NCBI GenBank assembly: GCA_022509065.1
Contig: JAFLTY010000021.1
Span: forward strand, 1-42,441
Length of the DNA: 42,441 nt
Source of the DNA: Muribaculaceae bacterium
GTDB lineage: Bacteria; Bacteroidota; Bacteroidia; Bacteroidales; Muribaculaceae
Reading direction: 5' to 3'
Below are positions 28,207 through 39,592 of the stretch, in pieces. Every line of letters begins with the position of its first letter. Within the stretch, counting starts at the first letter, position 1. Made by a program: the position numbers and the translations under genes. The notes beneath the pieces are model-generated. The model did not search any database. It saw only the letters and a list, made by a program, of their open reading frames with translations, and was not told the origin of the DNA.

Positions 28207-29391
28207 ATGACAAAAATAGGAACGCCCCTTACACCAAGCGCCACGCGAGCTTTACTTTGCGGCTCGGGCGAATTAGGGAAAGAAGTAGCTTTGGAACTTC
28301 AACGTTATGGTGTTGAGGTCATAGCTGTTGACCGTTATCCCAACGCGCCGGCAATGCAAGTCGCACATCGCTCGCATGTTATTAACATGCTAGACCCTGA
28401 GGCTTTAAGAGAAATTATTCTTAAGGAGCAACCTACTATCATTATCCCCGAAGTCGAGGCTATCGCAACGCCTGCCCTTTTACAACTCGAAAAAGAGGGC
28501 TTTACAGTCATACCGACAGCAAACGCGGCTTTTCTTACCATGAATCGCGAGGCTATCCGCCGTCTGGCTGCCGAGGAACTCTCCCTGCCTACAGCGCCCT
28601 ATCTTTTCGCTGACAATTACGATGAGTTTGTTGCCGCAGTAAATAAAATCGGCATACCCTGTGTCGTCAAACCAATAATGAGTTCCTCTGGACACGGTCA
28701 GTCGACCATCCGTTCGGCATCGGATATCGATGCTGCCTGGCAGTGTTCACAACAATCGGGACGAGCCGGCGCCGGTCGGGTCATCGTGGAAGGATTCGTG
28801 CCCTTCGATTATGAAATAACTTTGTTGACTGTGCGCCACTCCGGAGGCACAACATTCCTCAATCCTATCGGTCATCATCAAGTCAATGGAGACTATCAGG
28901 AATCATGGCAACCTCAGCCCATGTCATCAGTCTGCCTGGCGAAAGCGCAACATATAGCCAAAACTGTCACCGACGCTCTTGGCGGCTACGGAATCTTTGG
29001 AGTCGAAATGTTTATAAAAGGTGATGAAGTAATCTTCAGTGAAGTGTCTCCACGTCCTCATGACACAGGAATGGTTACCATGATATCGCAAGATTTGTCC
29101 GAGTTCTCGTTACACGCTCGCGCCGTGTTGGGATTACCAATTCCGGACGTATTTTTCCGCGGACCGTCGGCTTCAAAAGCCATCGTGGTGAACGGCGATA
29201 CAAACCAAGTAGTTTTCTCTAATCTCAAGGATGTTCTGGCGGAGGAAGGCGTGCAGATACGCTTGTTTGGCAAACCCGAGGTGAAGGGACATCGTCGCAT
29301 GGGAGTGCTCTTAGCGACAGCCGACACGGTGGAACATGCGTTGGAAAAAGTAGAAAGAGCTTATAATAAACTTCAAATAACCACTTTATAG
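28207..29391 (+). CDS. purT: Formate-dependent GAR transformylase
   Basis: The ATP-grasp enzyme formylates GAR to FGAR using formate and ATP instead of 10-formyl-THF (step 3). The product has 394 residues, matching the usual 392. It shows [45 protein letters not shown] and [13 protein letters not shown]. No purN is in the window. The start at ATG 28207 matches the family; an upstream TTG at 28198 is in frame but unnecessary. Confidence 0.95.
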   Translation: MTKIGTPLTPSATRALLCGSGELGKEVALELQRYGVEVIAVDRYPNAPAMQVAHRSHVINMLDPEALREIILKEQPTIIIPEVEAIATPALLQLEKEGFTVIPTANAAFLTMNREAIRRLAAEELSLPTAPYLFADNYDEFVAAVNKIGIPCVVKPIMSSSGHGQSTIRSASDIDAAWQCSQQSGRAGAGRVIVEGFVPFDYEITLLTVRHSGGTTFLNPIGHHQVNGDYQESWQPQPMSSVCLAKAQHIAKTVTDALGGYGIFGVEMFIKGDEVIFSEVSPRPHDTGMVTMISQDLSEFSLHARAVLGLPIPDVFFRGPSASKAIVVNGDTNQVVFSNLKDVLAEEGVQIRLFGKPEVKGHRRMGVLLATADTVEHALEKVERAYNKLQITTL

Positions 29392-29402
29392 AACACGTCA
29401 AA

Positions 29403-30698
29403 ATGATACAACGATATTCGCGTCCTCAGATGCAGGCAATTTGGACGGAAGAAAATAAATTCAAGGCTTATCTCGAAGTAGAGCTTCTGGCTGCAGAAGC
29501 TTGGTCGGAACTTGGAGTAATACCGGCTGCGGACATATCACTGCTTCGTAAAAAAGCAGGTTTTGACATTGACCGCATTCATGAAATAGAAGAAACCACT
29601 CACCATGATGTAGTCGCTTTTACCCGCGCCGTCAGCGAGACTCTTGGCGAAGAACGCAAATGGGTTCATTATGGATTGACATCGACAGATGTGGTTGACA
29701 CCGCCAACGGTTACCTGATTCGCCAAGCCAACCAAATACTGCGACAGGATCTTATAGACCTCATAGACACCCTCAAGGAGCGTGCTTTAGAATTTAAATA
29801 CACCCCTGTCATCGGTCGTACTCACGGCATGCATGCCGACGTTACATCCTTCGGACTGAAATGGCTCCTTTGGCTGGAAGAGGCGAAACGCAATCTGCAA
29901 CGTTTCGATATGGCCGCCAAAGATGTTGAAGCGGGCAAATTGAGTGGAGCTGTGGGTAATTTCGCGAATATTCCCCCCTTCATTCAGGACTTCGTTTGCT
30001 CGCACCTACACTTACAGTCGGTGCCTATTGCCACTCAGGTGCTACAAAGGGACAGACACGCTTATTATTTCTCGGTATTGTCTCTCATAGCATCGTCGCT
30101 CGAGCAAATGGCGCTGGAGATTCGAAACTTGCAACGTCAAGAGGTCAGAGAAGTCGAAGAGGCCTTCTCAAAAGGACAAAAAGGCTCATCGGCAATGCCT
30201 CATAAACGTAATCCCATAGGCAGCGAAAACATTTGTGGGTGTGCAAGAGTAATGCGAGGCTATATGGTAACCGCCAACGAAAACATCGCTCTTTGGCACG
30301 AAAGAGACATATCCCACTCGTCGACAGAGCGAATCATCATGCCCGATGCCACGATATTGCTCGACTATATGTTGACACGTTTCACAAAGATTTTGAAAAA
30401 CCTTGTCGTATATCCCGACAGGATGCTCAAGAATATTTATCTTACCCATGGCGTAATATTTTCACAACGTCTCATGAACGCTCTGATTTCTAAAGGTCTC
30501 GTAAGAGAAATGGCGTACGATACAGTGCAACCCATCGCAATGAAAACGTTGCAAGAGGAATCAGAATTCATCAATAATGTAAAAGCTGACGAAAAAGTCA
30601 CTAAATACCTCACCGACAAAGAAATTGACGCTTGTTTCACACTCGATTATTATATGTCGAATGTCGACCATCTCTTTAAAAAGTGTGAGGTGGAATAA
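29403..30698 (+). CDS. purB: Adenylosuccinate lyase
   Basis: It cleaves SAICAR in IMP synthesis and adenylosuccinate in AMP synthesis. The product has 431 residues, the length of the Bacillus-type enzyme; Bacteroides typically has a longer E. coli-type Pur[10 protein letters not shown] and the catalytic flexible loop [11 protein letters not shown] (Ser262/Ser263) are present. It follows purT after 11 bp. The 114 bp after it (30699-30812) is the largest gap in the operon; I see no promoter consensus or terminator there. Confidence 0.96.
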   Translation: MIQRYSRPQMQAIWTEENKFKAYLEVELLAAEAWSELGVIPAADISLLRKKAGFDIDRIHEIEETTHHDVVAFTRAVSETLGEERKWVHYGLTSTDVVDTANGYLIRQANQILRQDLIDLIDTLKERALEFKYTPVIGRTHGMHADVTSFGLKWLLWLEEAKRNLQRFDMAAKDVEAGKLSGAVGNFANIPPFIQDFVCSHLHLQSVPIATQVLQRDRHAYYFSVLSLIASSLEQMALEIRNLQRQEVREVEEAFSKGQKGSSAMPHKRNPIGSENICGCARVMRGYMVTANENIALWHERDISHSSTERIIMPDATILLDYMLTRFTKILKNLVVYPDRMLKNIYLTHGVIFSQRLMNALISKGLVREMAYDTVQPIAMKTLQEESEFINNVKADEKVTKYLTDKEIDACFTLDYYMSNVDHLFKKCEVE

Positions 30699-30812
30699 TT
30701 AATCAAATCATTAACCGGAGACTACATGTCAAGGAAAGTATTAAAGTCCGCAAATCCATAATTTCAATACCGATTTGATATTTAATCTCCGCTCAAAACA
30801 ATTAATATCTTT

Positions 30813-32078
30813 ATGCAAAAATTAGATGTAGTACTCGGCCTTCAGTGGGGCGACGAAGGCAAAGGAAAAATTGTTGACGTTCTTACCCCCGAATATGATG
30901 TAGTGGCTCGCTTTCAAGGAGGACCTAACGCCGGTCATTCAATATATTTCGGAGACAAAAGTTTTGTTCTGCATACTGTACCTTCCGGAATATTCCGTCC
31001 GAATACATATAACATCATCGGAAATGGCGTCGTAGTCGACCCAATCATTCTGATGAAAGAAATACATGACCTAGAGCAAATGGGCGTGGACGTAAAATCC
31101 AAACTTTATATTTCCAAGCGCGCGCACTTGATACTGCCCACCCATCGTCTTCTTGATGTCGCTTCCGAAAAAGCAAAGGGCGATAAAAAAGTGGGAACTA
31201 CCGGCAAAGGTATCGGTCCCACATACACTGACAAGATAGCGAGAGTCGGTTTACGCATGGGAGATCTTTTGCTTCCGGACTTTAAGGAACGCTATGATGC
31301 TCTGACAAACGAGCACCTCGCTCGCATGGGCAAGGACACAGCTGTCGACCATGAAGAATGGCTCAACGCTGTAAAAGAGCTCGTTGAAAAGTTCAAAGAC
31401 AATTTTGTTGAAAGTGAGATTGTTGTCAACAAATGGCTCCAAGAGGACAAACGCATACTGGCCGAAGGCGCCCAAGGGTCTCTGCTTGATATAGATTTCG
31501 GCTCTTATCCCTTTGTCACTTCCTCAAACACTCTTTGTGCCGGTGCTTGCACAGGATTGGGTGTCGCCCCTTCACATATCGGCAAGGTGTACGGCATTTT
31601 TAAAGCCTACTGCACTCGAGTTGGTTCGGGGCCTTTCCCTACCGAATTGAACGATGAAACCGGCGAGCAGTTACGTCGCCTTGGACACGAGTTCGGAGCA
31701 ACCACAGGTCGCCCGCGTCGTTGCGGCTGGTTGGATTTGGTAGCCCTTAAGCACACTATCACCCTGAATGCCGCTAATTCGCTCATCATGATGAAAAGCG
31801 ATGTACTCGATGGTTTCGACACAATTAAAGTATGTGTGGGATATCAGACAAAAGACGGAAAAACACTTGACTATTTCCCCATGTATGTAGAGGAAATGGA
31901 TATCACTCCCGTTTATAAAGAATTTCCCGGATGGAAAACCGACACCACGTCTTGCCGTAGCTACGACGAGTTACCAAAGGAACTGAGAGACTACATAGAA
32001 TTTATTGAAAAAGAAACCGGGGTATCGATTGACATCGTCTCAGTCGGACCGAACCGGGACAACACAATCGTTAGATAA
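30813..32078 (+). CDS. purA: Adenylosuccinate synthetase
   Basis: The GTP-dependent enzyme condenses IMP and aspartate, committing IMP to AMP. The product has 421 residues. The phosphate loop GDEGKGK is at 13-19, followed by QGGPNAGHS, GTTGKGIGPTY, EGAQGSLLDIDFGSYPFVTSSN and TTGRPRRCGW. PurB, encoded just upstream, completes the step to AMP. The sequence agrees with the Bacteroidota form. From here on the operon looks native. Confidence 0.97.
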   Translation: MQKLDVVLGLQWGDEGKGKIVDVLTPEYDVVARFQGGPNAGHSIYFGDKSFVLHTVPSGIFRPNTYNIIGNGVVVDPIILMKEIHDLEQMGVDVKSKLYISKRAHLILPTHRLLDVASEKAKGDKKVGTTGKGIGPTYTDKIARVGLRMGDLLLPDFKERYDALTNEHLARMGKDTAVDHEEWLNAVKELVEKFKDNFVESEIVVNKWLQEDKRILAEGAQGSLLDIDFGSYPFVTSSNTLCAGACTGLGVAPSHIGKVYGIFKAYCTRVGSGPFPTELNDETGEQLRRLGHEFGATTGRPRRCGWLDLVALKHTITLNAANSLIMMKSDVLDGFDTIKVCVGYQTKDGKTLDYFPMYVEEMDITPVYKEFPGWKTDTTSCRSYDELPKELRDYIEFIEKETGVSIDIVSVGPNRDNTIVR

Positions 32079-32124
32079 CCGATAAGCACGTCAAACACAG
32101 ACCGAATACGCTTTAACATTCAAA

Positions 32125-34032
32125 ATGGAAACACTCAAACACGAATGTGGCATAGCCCTTATAAGGTTGCTTAAACCCTTGTCATATTTCCAGGAGAAAT
32201 ATGGCAGCTGGACCTATGGCCTTGACAAACTCTATCTGATGATGCTTAAAGAGCGAAATCGAGGTCAGGAAGGAGCCGGGCTTGCCTGTTTGAAGATGGA
32301 GGCACTCCCGGGTCAGGAGTATTTTTTTCGTGAACGTGCCGAAGGTAGCGAAGCTATCAGCGAGATTTTCGACATTGTGCATTCCAAAATAAGCAAGTCA
32401 CTTAAATCATCGACAGGTACCAACAATCGTCCCGACGTAGAATTCATAGAACGCCATACGCCATACGCCGGCGAGGTATATATGGGTCATCTGCGTTATT
32501 CCACTACCGGCAAGAGCGGTCTGACGTTCGTGCATCCTTTCCTGCGAAGAAACAACTGGCGCGCACGCAATCTCTGTCTTTGCGGAAATTTCAATATGAC
32601 AAATGTCGATGAAATCTTCAACGATCTGACGCGTCTGGGTCAGCACCCCAGAATATACAGCGACACATATATAATGCTCGAACAAATCGGGCACAGACTG
32701 GACAGGGAGAGCGAGCGGCTGTTTGGCATTGCTTTGGAAAAAGGTCTTAAAGGAACCGAGATTACAAAATATATCGAATCCCATATATGCATTGAGAATA
32801 TACTTCGCGAGTCCAGTGCCATCTGGGACGGAGGATATGTCATTTGCGGAATCACAGGCAGTGGCGAGACTTTTGTCATGCGTGACCCATGGGGTATACG
32901 AACCGCTTTCTATTATACCGACAACGAAAAGGTTGTGGCAGCATCAGAGCGCCCCGTTATTCAGACGGCCTTGAATGTCGAGATAGAAGCCGTACACGAA
33001 CTTGAACCGGGACAGGCGCTTATTATATCAAAAAACGGCGAATGGCGTCTCAGTCAAATACAGCCACCGGCGGAGAGAGTGTCTGCCTGCTCGTTCGAAC
33101 GTATCTACTTTTCCCGCGGTTCGGATGCTGACATCTATCATGAGAGGAAAGCACTTGGCCGCAACCTTATGCCTCAGATTCTTTCTGCCATAGACAATGA
33201 TATAGAAAACACCGTCTTTGCGTTCATTCCCAACACTGCCGAAGTCGCCTTTTACGGCATGACCGAAGCCATGGAGGAGTATCTATGTCAAACAAAACTG
33301 AACAAGCTGCTGGCTCTGAAAAGAATGCCTACCCCCGAGGAGACCACTTCCATTATGAACTGCCGTGTGCGTCGGGAGAAAGTGGCGCTCAAGGACGTCA
33401 AGCTGCGCACGTTCATCACCGAGGGAGACAGCCGCAACGATTTGGTGGCTCATGTATATGACATCACTTACGGCTCGTTAAGACCTCATATTGACAATCT
33501 TGTAATCATTGACGACAGTATTGTCAGGGGTACAACATTGCGCGAGAGTATCATACGGATACTTGACAGACTTCATCCCAAAAAAATGATTTTGGTGTCA
33601 TCGTCTCCTCAGGTAAGATATCCCGATTATTACGGTATAGATATGAGCTCGATGCACGAATTCATCGCTTTCCGCACAGCCATTGAATTGCTTCTGGAAC
33701 GAGGGGAATGGGACTACATCGCTCAAATATATCATAAGTGCCTTAGTCAGCGAAACGCCAAGCCTGAAGAAATGATAAATTATGTAAAGGATATCTACAA
33801 ACCATTTACATCAGAGGACATTTCAACCAAGATGGCAGAGATGCTTCGCCACGACGATGTCAAATCGGAAATAAAGATAATCTTTCAATCTCTGGACGGT
33901 TTGCGAAAAGCGTGCCCCAATCACATGGGAGACTGGTACTTTACAGGAGACTATCCTACCCCGGGCGGAGTGCGTCGCATCAACGAGGCTTTCATAACAT
34001 ACATTGAAGAACGCTTTAACAACATCAAATAA
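32125..34032 (+). CDS. purF: Amidophosphoribosyltransferase, long Bacteroidota form
   Basis: It makes phosphoribosylamine from PRPP and glutamine, the first committed step of purine synthesis. The product has 635 residues, far longer than the 470-505 of most PurF enzymes and typical of the Bacteroidota variant. The Ntn nucleophile is Cys8 in HECGIA, which implies removal of a 7-residue propeptide. RNRGQEGAGLA and GHLRYSTTGKSG belong to the glutaminase domain, and the PRPP loop LVIIDDSIVRGTT is at 459-471. The extra C-terminal 130 or so residues have no function known to me. Confidence 0.95.
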   Translation: METLKHECGIALIRLLKPLSYFQEKYGSWTYGLDKLYLMMLKERNRGQEGAGLACLKMEALPGQEYFFRERAEGSEAISEIFDIVHSKISKSLKSSTGTNNRPDVEFIERHTPYAGEVYMGHLRYSTTGKSGLTFVHPFLRRNNWRARNLCLCGNFNMTNVDEIFNDLTRLGQHPRIYSDTYIMLEQIGHRLDRESERLFGIALEKGLKGTEITKYIESHICIENILRESSAIWDGGYVICGITGSGETFVMRDPWGIRTAFYYTDNEKVVAASERPVIQTALNVEIEAVHELEPGQALIISKNGEWRLSQIQPPAERVSACSFERIYFSRGSDADIYHERKALGRNLMPQILSAIDNDIENTVFAFIPNTAEVAFYGMTEAMEEYLCQTKLNKLLALKRMPTPEETTSIMNCRVRREKVALKDVKLRTFITEGDSRNDLVAHVYDITYGSLRPHIDNLVIIDDSIVRGTTLRESIIRILDRLHPKKMILVSSSPQVRYPDYYGIDMSSMHEFIAFRTAIELLLERGEWDYIAQIYHKCLSQRNAKPEEMINYVKDIYKPFTSEDISTKMAEMLRHDDVKSEIKIIFQSLDGLRKACPNHMGDWYFTGDYPTPGGVRRINEAFITYIEERFNNIK

Positions 34033-34071
34033 GCAATAAAAGCCAACCATAGAATCAACAATACACTTTCT

Positions 34072-35199
34072 ATGAAACAAAGTAAAGTCACATTACAGTT
34101 AGACAACGGTCAGTGTTTCCACGGCACTTCTTTCGGATACGAAGCTCCAACCGAGGGGGAAGTGGTTTTCAACACAGCCATGAGCGGTTATCCCGAAAGT
34201 CTTACAGATCCGTCGTATGCCGGTCAGATACTTGTTCTCACCTATCCCTTGATAGGCAACTATGGTGTGCCCGACTTCACATTTGAACCTGACGGATTGG
34301 CAACGAATATGGAAAGTGACAAAATACATGTCAAAGCCCTTGTTGTCAGCTCGTACAGTGGCGAATACAGTCATTGGAACGCCAAGGAAAGTCTGGCCGA
34401 TTGGCTTAAACGCGAACATATCCCTGCAATAACGGGCGTAGACACCCGCGAACTTACCAAGATACTTCGCGAGCATGGCGTCATGATGGGCAAAATTATC
34501 TTTGACGACGACAATTATAAAAACCAGGACACAACCGACGAGAGTGATGATACTTCGCGCAAAGAGTATCATAAATCGAGTTATGAGTCAGTTAACTGGG
34601 TGAATCAGGTGTCTTGCCAACAACCGATTTATTACAATAAGGGAGCTGACAAGAAAATTGTCCTGTTGGATTGCGGTGTCAAACATAACATCATCCGCAA
34701 CTTGATAAAAAGAGGAGTGGAAGTTATGCGAGTTCCTTGGGATTACGACTTCAATGACTTGCAGTTCGACGGACTCTTCTTATCGAATGGCCCGGGCGAC
34801 CCCAACACTTGTGACGCAGCTGTGCAAAACATCCGCAAATTCTTAAATTCACAACGTGTGCGACCTCTAATGGGCATTTGCATGGGAAACCAGTTACTGG
34901 CCAAGGCTGCCGGCGGTGAAGTGTACAAGTTGCCTTACGGTCATCGAAGTCACAATCAACCCGTTCGAATGGAAGGTTCGACACGTTGCTTCATAACGTC
35001 ACAAAACCACGGTTACGCCGTCGACCCCAACACTTTGCCTTCGGAATGGAAACCTTACTTCACAAACATGAACGATGGCTCGAACGAAGGAATCCGCCAT
35101 ATTTCAAAACCCTGGTTTTCAGCTCAATTCCATCCTGAGGCTGCCTCCGGCCCTACCGACACTGAATTCCTTTTTGATGATTTTATCTCCCTACTCTAA
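34072..35199 (+). CDS. carA: Carbamoyl-phosphate synthase, small (glutaminase) chain
   Basis: It hydrolyses glutamine and channels ammonia to CarB for carbamoyl phosphate, the first step of UMP and also of arginine synthesis. The product has 375 residues. The N-terminal domain has GEVVFNTAMSGYPESLTDPSYAGQ-type sequence, with GVDTRELTK further on. The glutaminase part has the nucleophile Cys270 in GICMGNQLL and the His/Glu pair in QFHPEAASGP. carB follows after 54 bp. Confidence 0.97.
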   Translation: MKQSKVTLQLDNGQCFHGTSFGYEAPTEGEVVFNTAMSGYPESLTDPSYAGQILVLTYPLIGNYGVPDFTFEPDGLATNMESDKIHVKALVVSSYSGEYSHWNAKESLADWLKREHIPAITGVDTRELTKILREHGVMMGKIIFDDDNYKNQDTTDESDDTSRKEYHKSSYESVNWVNQVSCQQPIYYNKGADKKIVLLDCGVKHNIIRNLIKRGVEVMRVPWDYDFNDLQFDGLFLSNGPGDPNTCDAAVQNIRKFLNSQRVRPLMGICMGNQLLAKAAGGEVYKLPYGHRSHNQPVRMEGSTRCFITSQNHGYAVDPNTLPSEWKPYFTNMNDGSNEGIRHISKPWFSAQFHPEAASGPTDTEFLFDDFISLL

Positions 35200-35253
35200 C
35201 TTTATCCCTTTCATTTTTTACGCATTACGCTTCAACGGAACATATAACAATCT

Positions 35254-38200
35254 ATGAAACAAGTAAATCTGAAAAAAGTACTGGTGCTCGGATCGGGCGC
35301 GCTTAAAATAGGAGAGGCTGGTGAATTCGACTACTCCGGCTCGCAAGCTCTCAAGGCATTGCGCGAGGAAGGCATAGAAACCGTTCTCATCAATCCGAAT
35401 ATCGCAACGGTACAAACAAGTGAGGGGATTGCCGACCACATATATTTTCTGCCTGTCGAACCGTCGTTTGTTGAAAAAATCATCAACAAGGAACGTCCTG
35501 ACGGCATTCTTCTTTCGTTCGGAGGTCAGACTGCCTTGAATTGTGGGGTGGAATTATATCGCAAAGGCGTTTTCGAGAAATACGGCGTTGAGGTGCTCGG
35601 AACCCCTGTGCAAGCTATAATAGACACCGAAGATCGCGAATTGTTCGTTGAGAAACTGGCACAAATAGATGTAAAAACGATAAGCAGCGAGGCATGCTGC
35701 AGCATAGACGAGGCAGTGGCAGCGGCAAGGGAACTTGGCTACCCGGTAATTCTGCGTGCAGCGTATGCCCTCGGAGGCCTCGGCTCCGGATTTTGCGACA
35801 ACGAGGAGGAGTTGAAGGAGTTGGCCGAAAAAGCTTTCTCATATTCACCCCAAGTACTTGTCGAAAAAAGTCTGCGCGGTTGGAAAGAGATTGAATATGA
35901 AGTTGTTCGCGACCGTTATGACAATTGCATAACGGTATGTAATATGGAAAATTTCGACCCGCTGGGTATCCATACCGGAGAAAGTATCGTAATAGCGCCA
36001 TCGCAAACGCTTACCAACTCAGAATATCATAAATTGCGCGAGTTGGCAATAAAAATCATACGTCACATCGGCATAGTGGGCGAATGTAATGTGCAATACG
36101 CACTTGACCCCAACTCGGAGGACTACAGAGTTATCGAAGTGAACGCACGTCTTAGCCGCTCATCGGCTCTTGCTTCGAAAGCCACCGGGTATCCCTTGGC
36201 ATTTGTCGCAGCCAAACTGGGGCTTGGATACGGTCTTTTCGAACTCACAAACTCCATCACTAAAACCACATCGGCTTTCTTTGAACCCGCATTGGATTAC
36301 GTGGTGTGCAAAATGCCTCTCTGGGACTTAAGCAAATTCCGCGGTGTCGACCACCAACTGGGGTCGTCGATGAAATCGGTGGGAGAAGTTATGGCCATAG
36401 GACGCACTTTCGAAGAGGCACTTCAAAAAAGTCTTCGCATGATTGGCCAGGGAATGCACGGTTTTACGGACAACAAGGACATACCCGTCAGCAGTGAAAA
36501 AGAACTGGACGAGGCTTTACAATCACCCACCGACAAGCGAATTTTCTTTATCGCGAAAGCAATGAAGATGGGGTATACCATCGACAAGATACATTCGCTG
36601 ACCAAGATTGACCGTTGGCTACTGCAAAGGCTTTATAACATTCATAATACTGATCGGGAACTGAGTCATGTCCCGTCGTTGAAACAACTCAGTGGAGAAT
36701 TGCTTTTGAAAGCAAAGAAACAGGGTTTCTCCGACTTCCAGATAGCACGCGCTTTACATCTTGAAAAGAATTGCAGCTCGATGGACAAGGCCGTTCTACA
36801 AGTACGCGCCCGTCGCAAACAGTTAGGCATCGTACCGTATATCAAACAGATAGACACACTGGCTGCCGAATATCCCGCTCAGACAAACTATCTCTATCTG
36901 ACATACAGCGCTATGGCAAGCGACATCAAACCCACTCACGACAATAAGACAATCGTCGTGCTGGGGTCTGGTCCTTACAGAATTGGTTCGTCGGTTGAGT
37001 TCGACTGGTGCGGCGTGCAGGCGCTAAAGACAATCCGCGACAACGGCTACAGTGGCGTAATGATTAACTGTAATCCGGAGACTGTGTCGACCGACTATGA
37101 TATGTGCGACCGACTGTATTTCGATGAACTTACTTTCGAACGCGTTCTTGATATTATGGAGGCCGAACAGCCCAAAGGTGTCATTATCTCGACCGGCGGT
37201 CAGACACCTAACAACCTGGCTGTTAAGCTCGACGAACAAAATGTGCCCATCTTAGGAACGACCGCGCACAGCATTGATAACGCCGAGGATCGCGACAAGT
37301 TCTCGGCCATGTTGGATCGCATCGGCGTCGACCAACCGCAATGGAGCGCGCTTACCTCGAAAGAGGCCATTCACGAATTCATCGAGAAGGTTGGATATCC
37401 CGTTTTGGTTCGTCCATCGTATGTCTTGTCAGGAGCGGCAATGAATGTTTGTACCACTCCCGAGGAATTGGATCATTTCCTTAATCTGGCTGCTCAGGTA
37501 AGCAAGGAACATCCCGTCATTGTCAGCAAATTCATGGTTAACACCAAAGAGGTTGAAATGGACGCTGTGGCAGACAAAGGCGAAATCATAGCGTATGCCA
37601 TAAGCGAGCACGTCGAATTTGCAGGTGTGCACTCGGGAGACGCCACCATAATGTTCCCTGCTCAGAAACTCTATGTAGAGACTGTGCGCCGAATTAAAAA
37701 AATATCGGGACAGATTGCGCGCGAACTTAACATCTCCGGACCGTTTAATATACAGTTCCTGGCGCGAGATAACGAAATTAAAGTTATCGAATGCAATCTT
37801 CGCGCTTCGCGAAGTTTTCCTTTCGTCAGCAAGGTGTTGAAGATAAACCTTATAGATATAGCCACGCGCATAATGCTCGGATTGGAAGTGCAGAAACCTC
37901 ACAAGTCGCTCTTTGACTTCGATTATGTCGGAGTGAAGGCCAGTCAGTTCTCGTTCAATCGTCTGCATAATACGGATCCGGTTCTTGGCGTGGACATGTC
38001 ATCGACTGGCGAAGTGGGTTGTATAGGACAAGACGCTGCATCGGCCCTGTTGAAGGCTATGCTATCTGTTGGCATGAGAATACCGCAGCAGTCTGTCTTG
38101 CTATCGGCAGGCGACCCAAAAGACAAGGCTTCGTTACTCGAACCGGCACGACTGTTGCATCACAAAGGCTTTAAGATATATGCCACAAAAGGCACAAGCG

Positions 38201-38490
38201 CTTTCCTAAACGCCTACAAAATTCCGAACACGCAAATATACATGGATCACGAGCCGGGAGAACCAAAGGTGTTACAACTGCTACGCGACAAAAAAATAGA
38301 TCTTGTTGTTAGTGTACCAAAGATTGTTGACAATGAAAATATTGACAACGGTTACAAAGTGCGTCGCTTGGCCGTAGACCTTAATATACCACTTGTGACA
38401 AACTCAAGGCTCGCTTCGGCATTCATAAATGCGTTCTGTTCCATCTCGGTCGACGAACTCGACATACTCAGTTGGGAAGAACTAAAATAA
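35254..38490 (+). CDS. carB: Carbamoyl-phosphate synthase, large chain
   Basis: The product has 1078 residues. Two ATP-grasp halves are visible: the first starts near LVLGSGALKIGEAGEFDYSG and the second near VVLGSGPYRIGSSVEFDWCG (about residue 565). They make carboxyphosphate and then phosphorylate carbamate. The C-terminal MGS-like allosteric domain begins near residue 945. The SGALKIGEAGEFDYSGSQ style is shared by Bacteroidota and eukaryotic enzymes rather than E. coli CarB. In a single operon with pyrBCDEFK it serves pyrimidine synthesis; no arginine genes are nearby. Confidence 0.97.
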   Translation: MKQVNLKKVLVLGSGALKIGEAGEFDYSGSQALKALREEGIETVLINPNIATVQTSEGIADHIYFLPVEPSFVEKIINKERPDGILLSFGGQTALNCGVELYRKGVFEKYGVEVLGTPVQAIIDTEDRELFVEKLAQIDVKTISSEACCSIDEAVAAARELGYPVILRAAYALGGLGSGFCDNEEELKELAEKAFSYSPQVLVEKSLRGWKEIEYEVVRDRYDNCITVCNMENFDPLGIHTGESIVIAPSQTLTNSEYHKLRELAIKIIRHIGIVGECNVQYALDPNSEDYRVIEVNARLSRSSALASKATGYPLAFVAAKLGLGYGLFELTNSITKTTSAFFEPALDYVVCKMPLWDLSKFRGVDHQLGSSMKSVGEVMAIGRTFEEALQKSLRMIGQGMHGFTDNKDIPVSSEKELDEALQSPTDKRIFFIAKAMKMGYTIDKIHSLTKIDRWLLQRLYNIHNTDRELSHVPSLKQLSGELLLKAKKQGFSDFQIARALHLEKNCSSMDKAVLQVRARRKQLGIVPYIKQIDTLAAEYPAQTNYLYLTYSAMASDIKPTHDNKTIVVLGSGPYRIGSSVEFDWCGVQALKTIRDNGYSGVMINCNPETVSTDYDMCDRLYFDELTFERVLDIMEAEQPKGVIISTGGQTPNNLAVKLDEQNVPILGTTAHSIDNAEDRDKFSAMLDRIGVDQPQWSALTSKEAIHEFIEKVGYPVLVRPSYVLSGAAMNVCTTPEELDHFLNLAAQVSKEHPVIVSKFMVNTKEVEMDAVADKGEIIAYAISEHVEFAGVHSGDATIMFPAQKLYVETVRRIKKISGQIARELNISGPFNIQFLARDNEIKVIECNLRASRSFPFVSKVLKINLIDIATRIMLGLEVQKPHKSLFDFDYVGVKASQFSFNRLHNTDPVLGVDMSSTGEVGCIGQDAASALLKAMLSVGMRIPQQSVLLSAGDPKDKASLLEPARLLHHKGFKIYATKGTSAFLNAYKIPNTQIYMDHEPGEPKVLQLLRDKKIDLVVSVPKIVDNENIDNGYKVRRLAVDLNIPLVTNSRLASAFINAFCSISVDELDILSWEELK

Positions 38491-38522
38491 CTTGTTAACT
38501 AATTAATCTAACCACACATACA

Positions 38523-39488
38523 ATGATTGCCTTAACATCAACCAACTTTAATTTACCACATCAGAAAACTGTTTATCACGGTAAAGTTCGCGATGTCTAT
38601 TATCTTGACAATGATATCCTTGCTATGGTCGCTACCGACCGTATCTCGGCTTTTGACGTCGTGCTACCCAAAGGGATCCCATATAAAGGTCAGATTCTGA
38701 ACACAATAGCTGCTAAATTCCTTGATTACACAGCTGATATTGTTCCTAACTGGAAACTACAGACACCCGATCCTATGGTTACCATCGGTGTACGATGCGA
38801 AGGATACCCCGTAGAAATGATTGTCCGAGGATATCTGTGTGGTTCGGCATGGCGCGCTTACAAGGCTGGCGCCCGTGAAATGTGCGGCGTCAAACTGCCC
38901 GAAGGGATGAAAGAAAACCAGGAGTTCGCCGAACCTATTGTGACACCGACAACAAAGGCTGAGATCGGCGAACATGATGCAGACATCTCGCGCGAAGAAA
39001 TTATTGCAAGGGGACTTGTACCTGCTGAGGAGTATGACAAGATTGAGAAATACGCCCTGCAACTTTTCAAACGTGGCCAGGAGATTGCTCGCCGCCACGG
39101 CCTGATACTCGTTGATACCAAATATGAGTTTGGTAAACATAACGGAGACATTATGCTTATGGACGAAGTCCACACACCGGATTCCTCGCGCTATTTCTAC
39201 CTTGATACCTATAAGGAACTGTTTGATAAAGGTTTACCCCAGCGTCAGTTATCCAAGGAATTCGTGCGTGAATGGCTCATGGAAAATGGTTTCCAAGGAA
39301 AAGCCGGCCAGCAAGTGCCTGCCATGACCGACGAGATAGTCGAAGGTATCAGCGACAGATATATTGAGCTTTATGAACAGATAACAGGCGAACGCTTTGT
39401 CAAATCGGATAAAGCCATTACCGAAGCCGAACTTTCATCACGTATAGAAAATAATATCTTGAAAGGTCTAAAAGACCTCGGGAAATAA
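38523..39488 (+). CDS. purC: SAICAR synthetase
   Basis: It joins CAIR and aspartate with ATP in purine synthesis. The product has 321 residues, matching the longer form common in Bacteroidota and yeast. Motifs include [48 protein letters not shown] and [12 protein letters not shown]. It is the last gene of the operon and is followed by a strong terminator. Confidence 0.97.
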   Translation: MIALTSTNFNLPHQKTVYHGKVRDVYYLDNDILAMVATDRISAFDVVLPKGIPYKGQILNTIAAKFLDYTADIVPNWKLQTPDPMVTIGVRCEGYPVEMIVRGYLCGSAWRAYKAGAREMCGVKLPEGMKENQEFAEPIVTPTTKAEIGEHDADISREEIIARGLVPAEEYDKIEKYALQLFKRGQEIARRHGLILVDTKYEFGKHNGDIMLMDEVHTPDSSRYFYLDTYKELFDKGLPQRQLSKEFVREWLMENGFQGKAGQQVPAMTDEIVEGISDRYIELYEQITGERFVKSDKAITEAELSSRIENNILKGLKDLGK

Positions 39489-39548
39489 TTTCCCGTGCGG
39501 CGCACTGTCGAACCGGCTCTTAAACGCTTTCGACAATTATCTAATGTT

Positions 39549-39584
39549 GTAGCACCAACGCAGGTCGTAGTGGTGCTACTTTTT
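39549..39584 (+). terminator. Intrinsic terminator at the end of the nucleotide operon
   Basis: GTAGCACCA (39549-39557) pairs perfectly with TGGTGCTAC (39571-39579) around a 13-nt loop and is followed by TTTTT and ATTT. It lies about 60 bp after the purC stop and just before the end of the convergent small membrane protein gene. Confidence 0.88.
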
Positions 39585-39592
39585 ATTTGGTT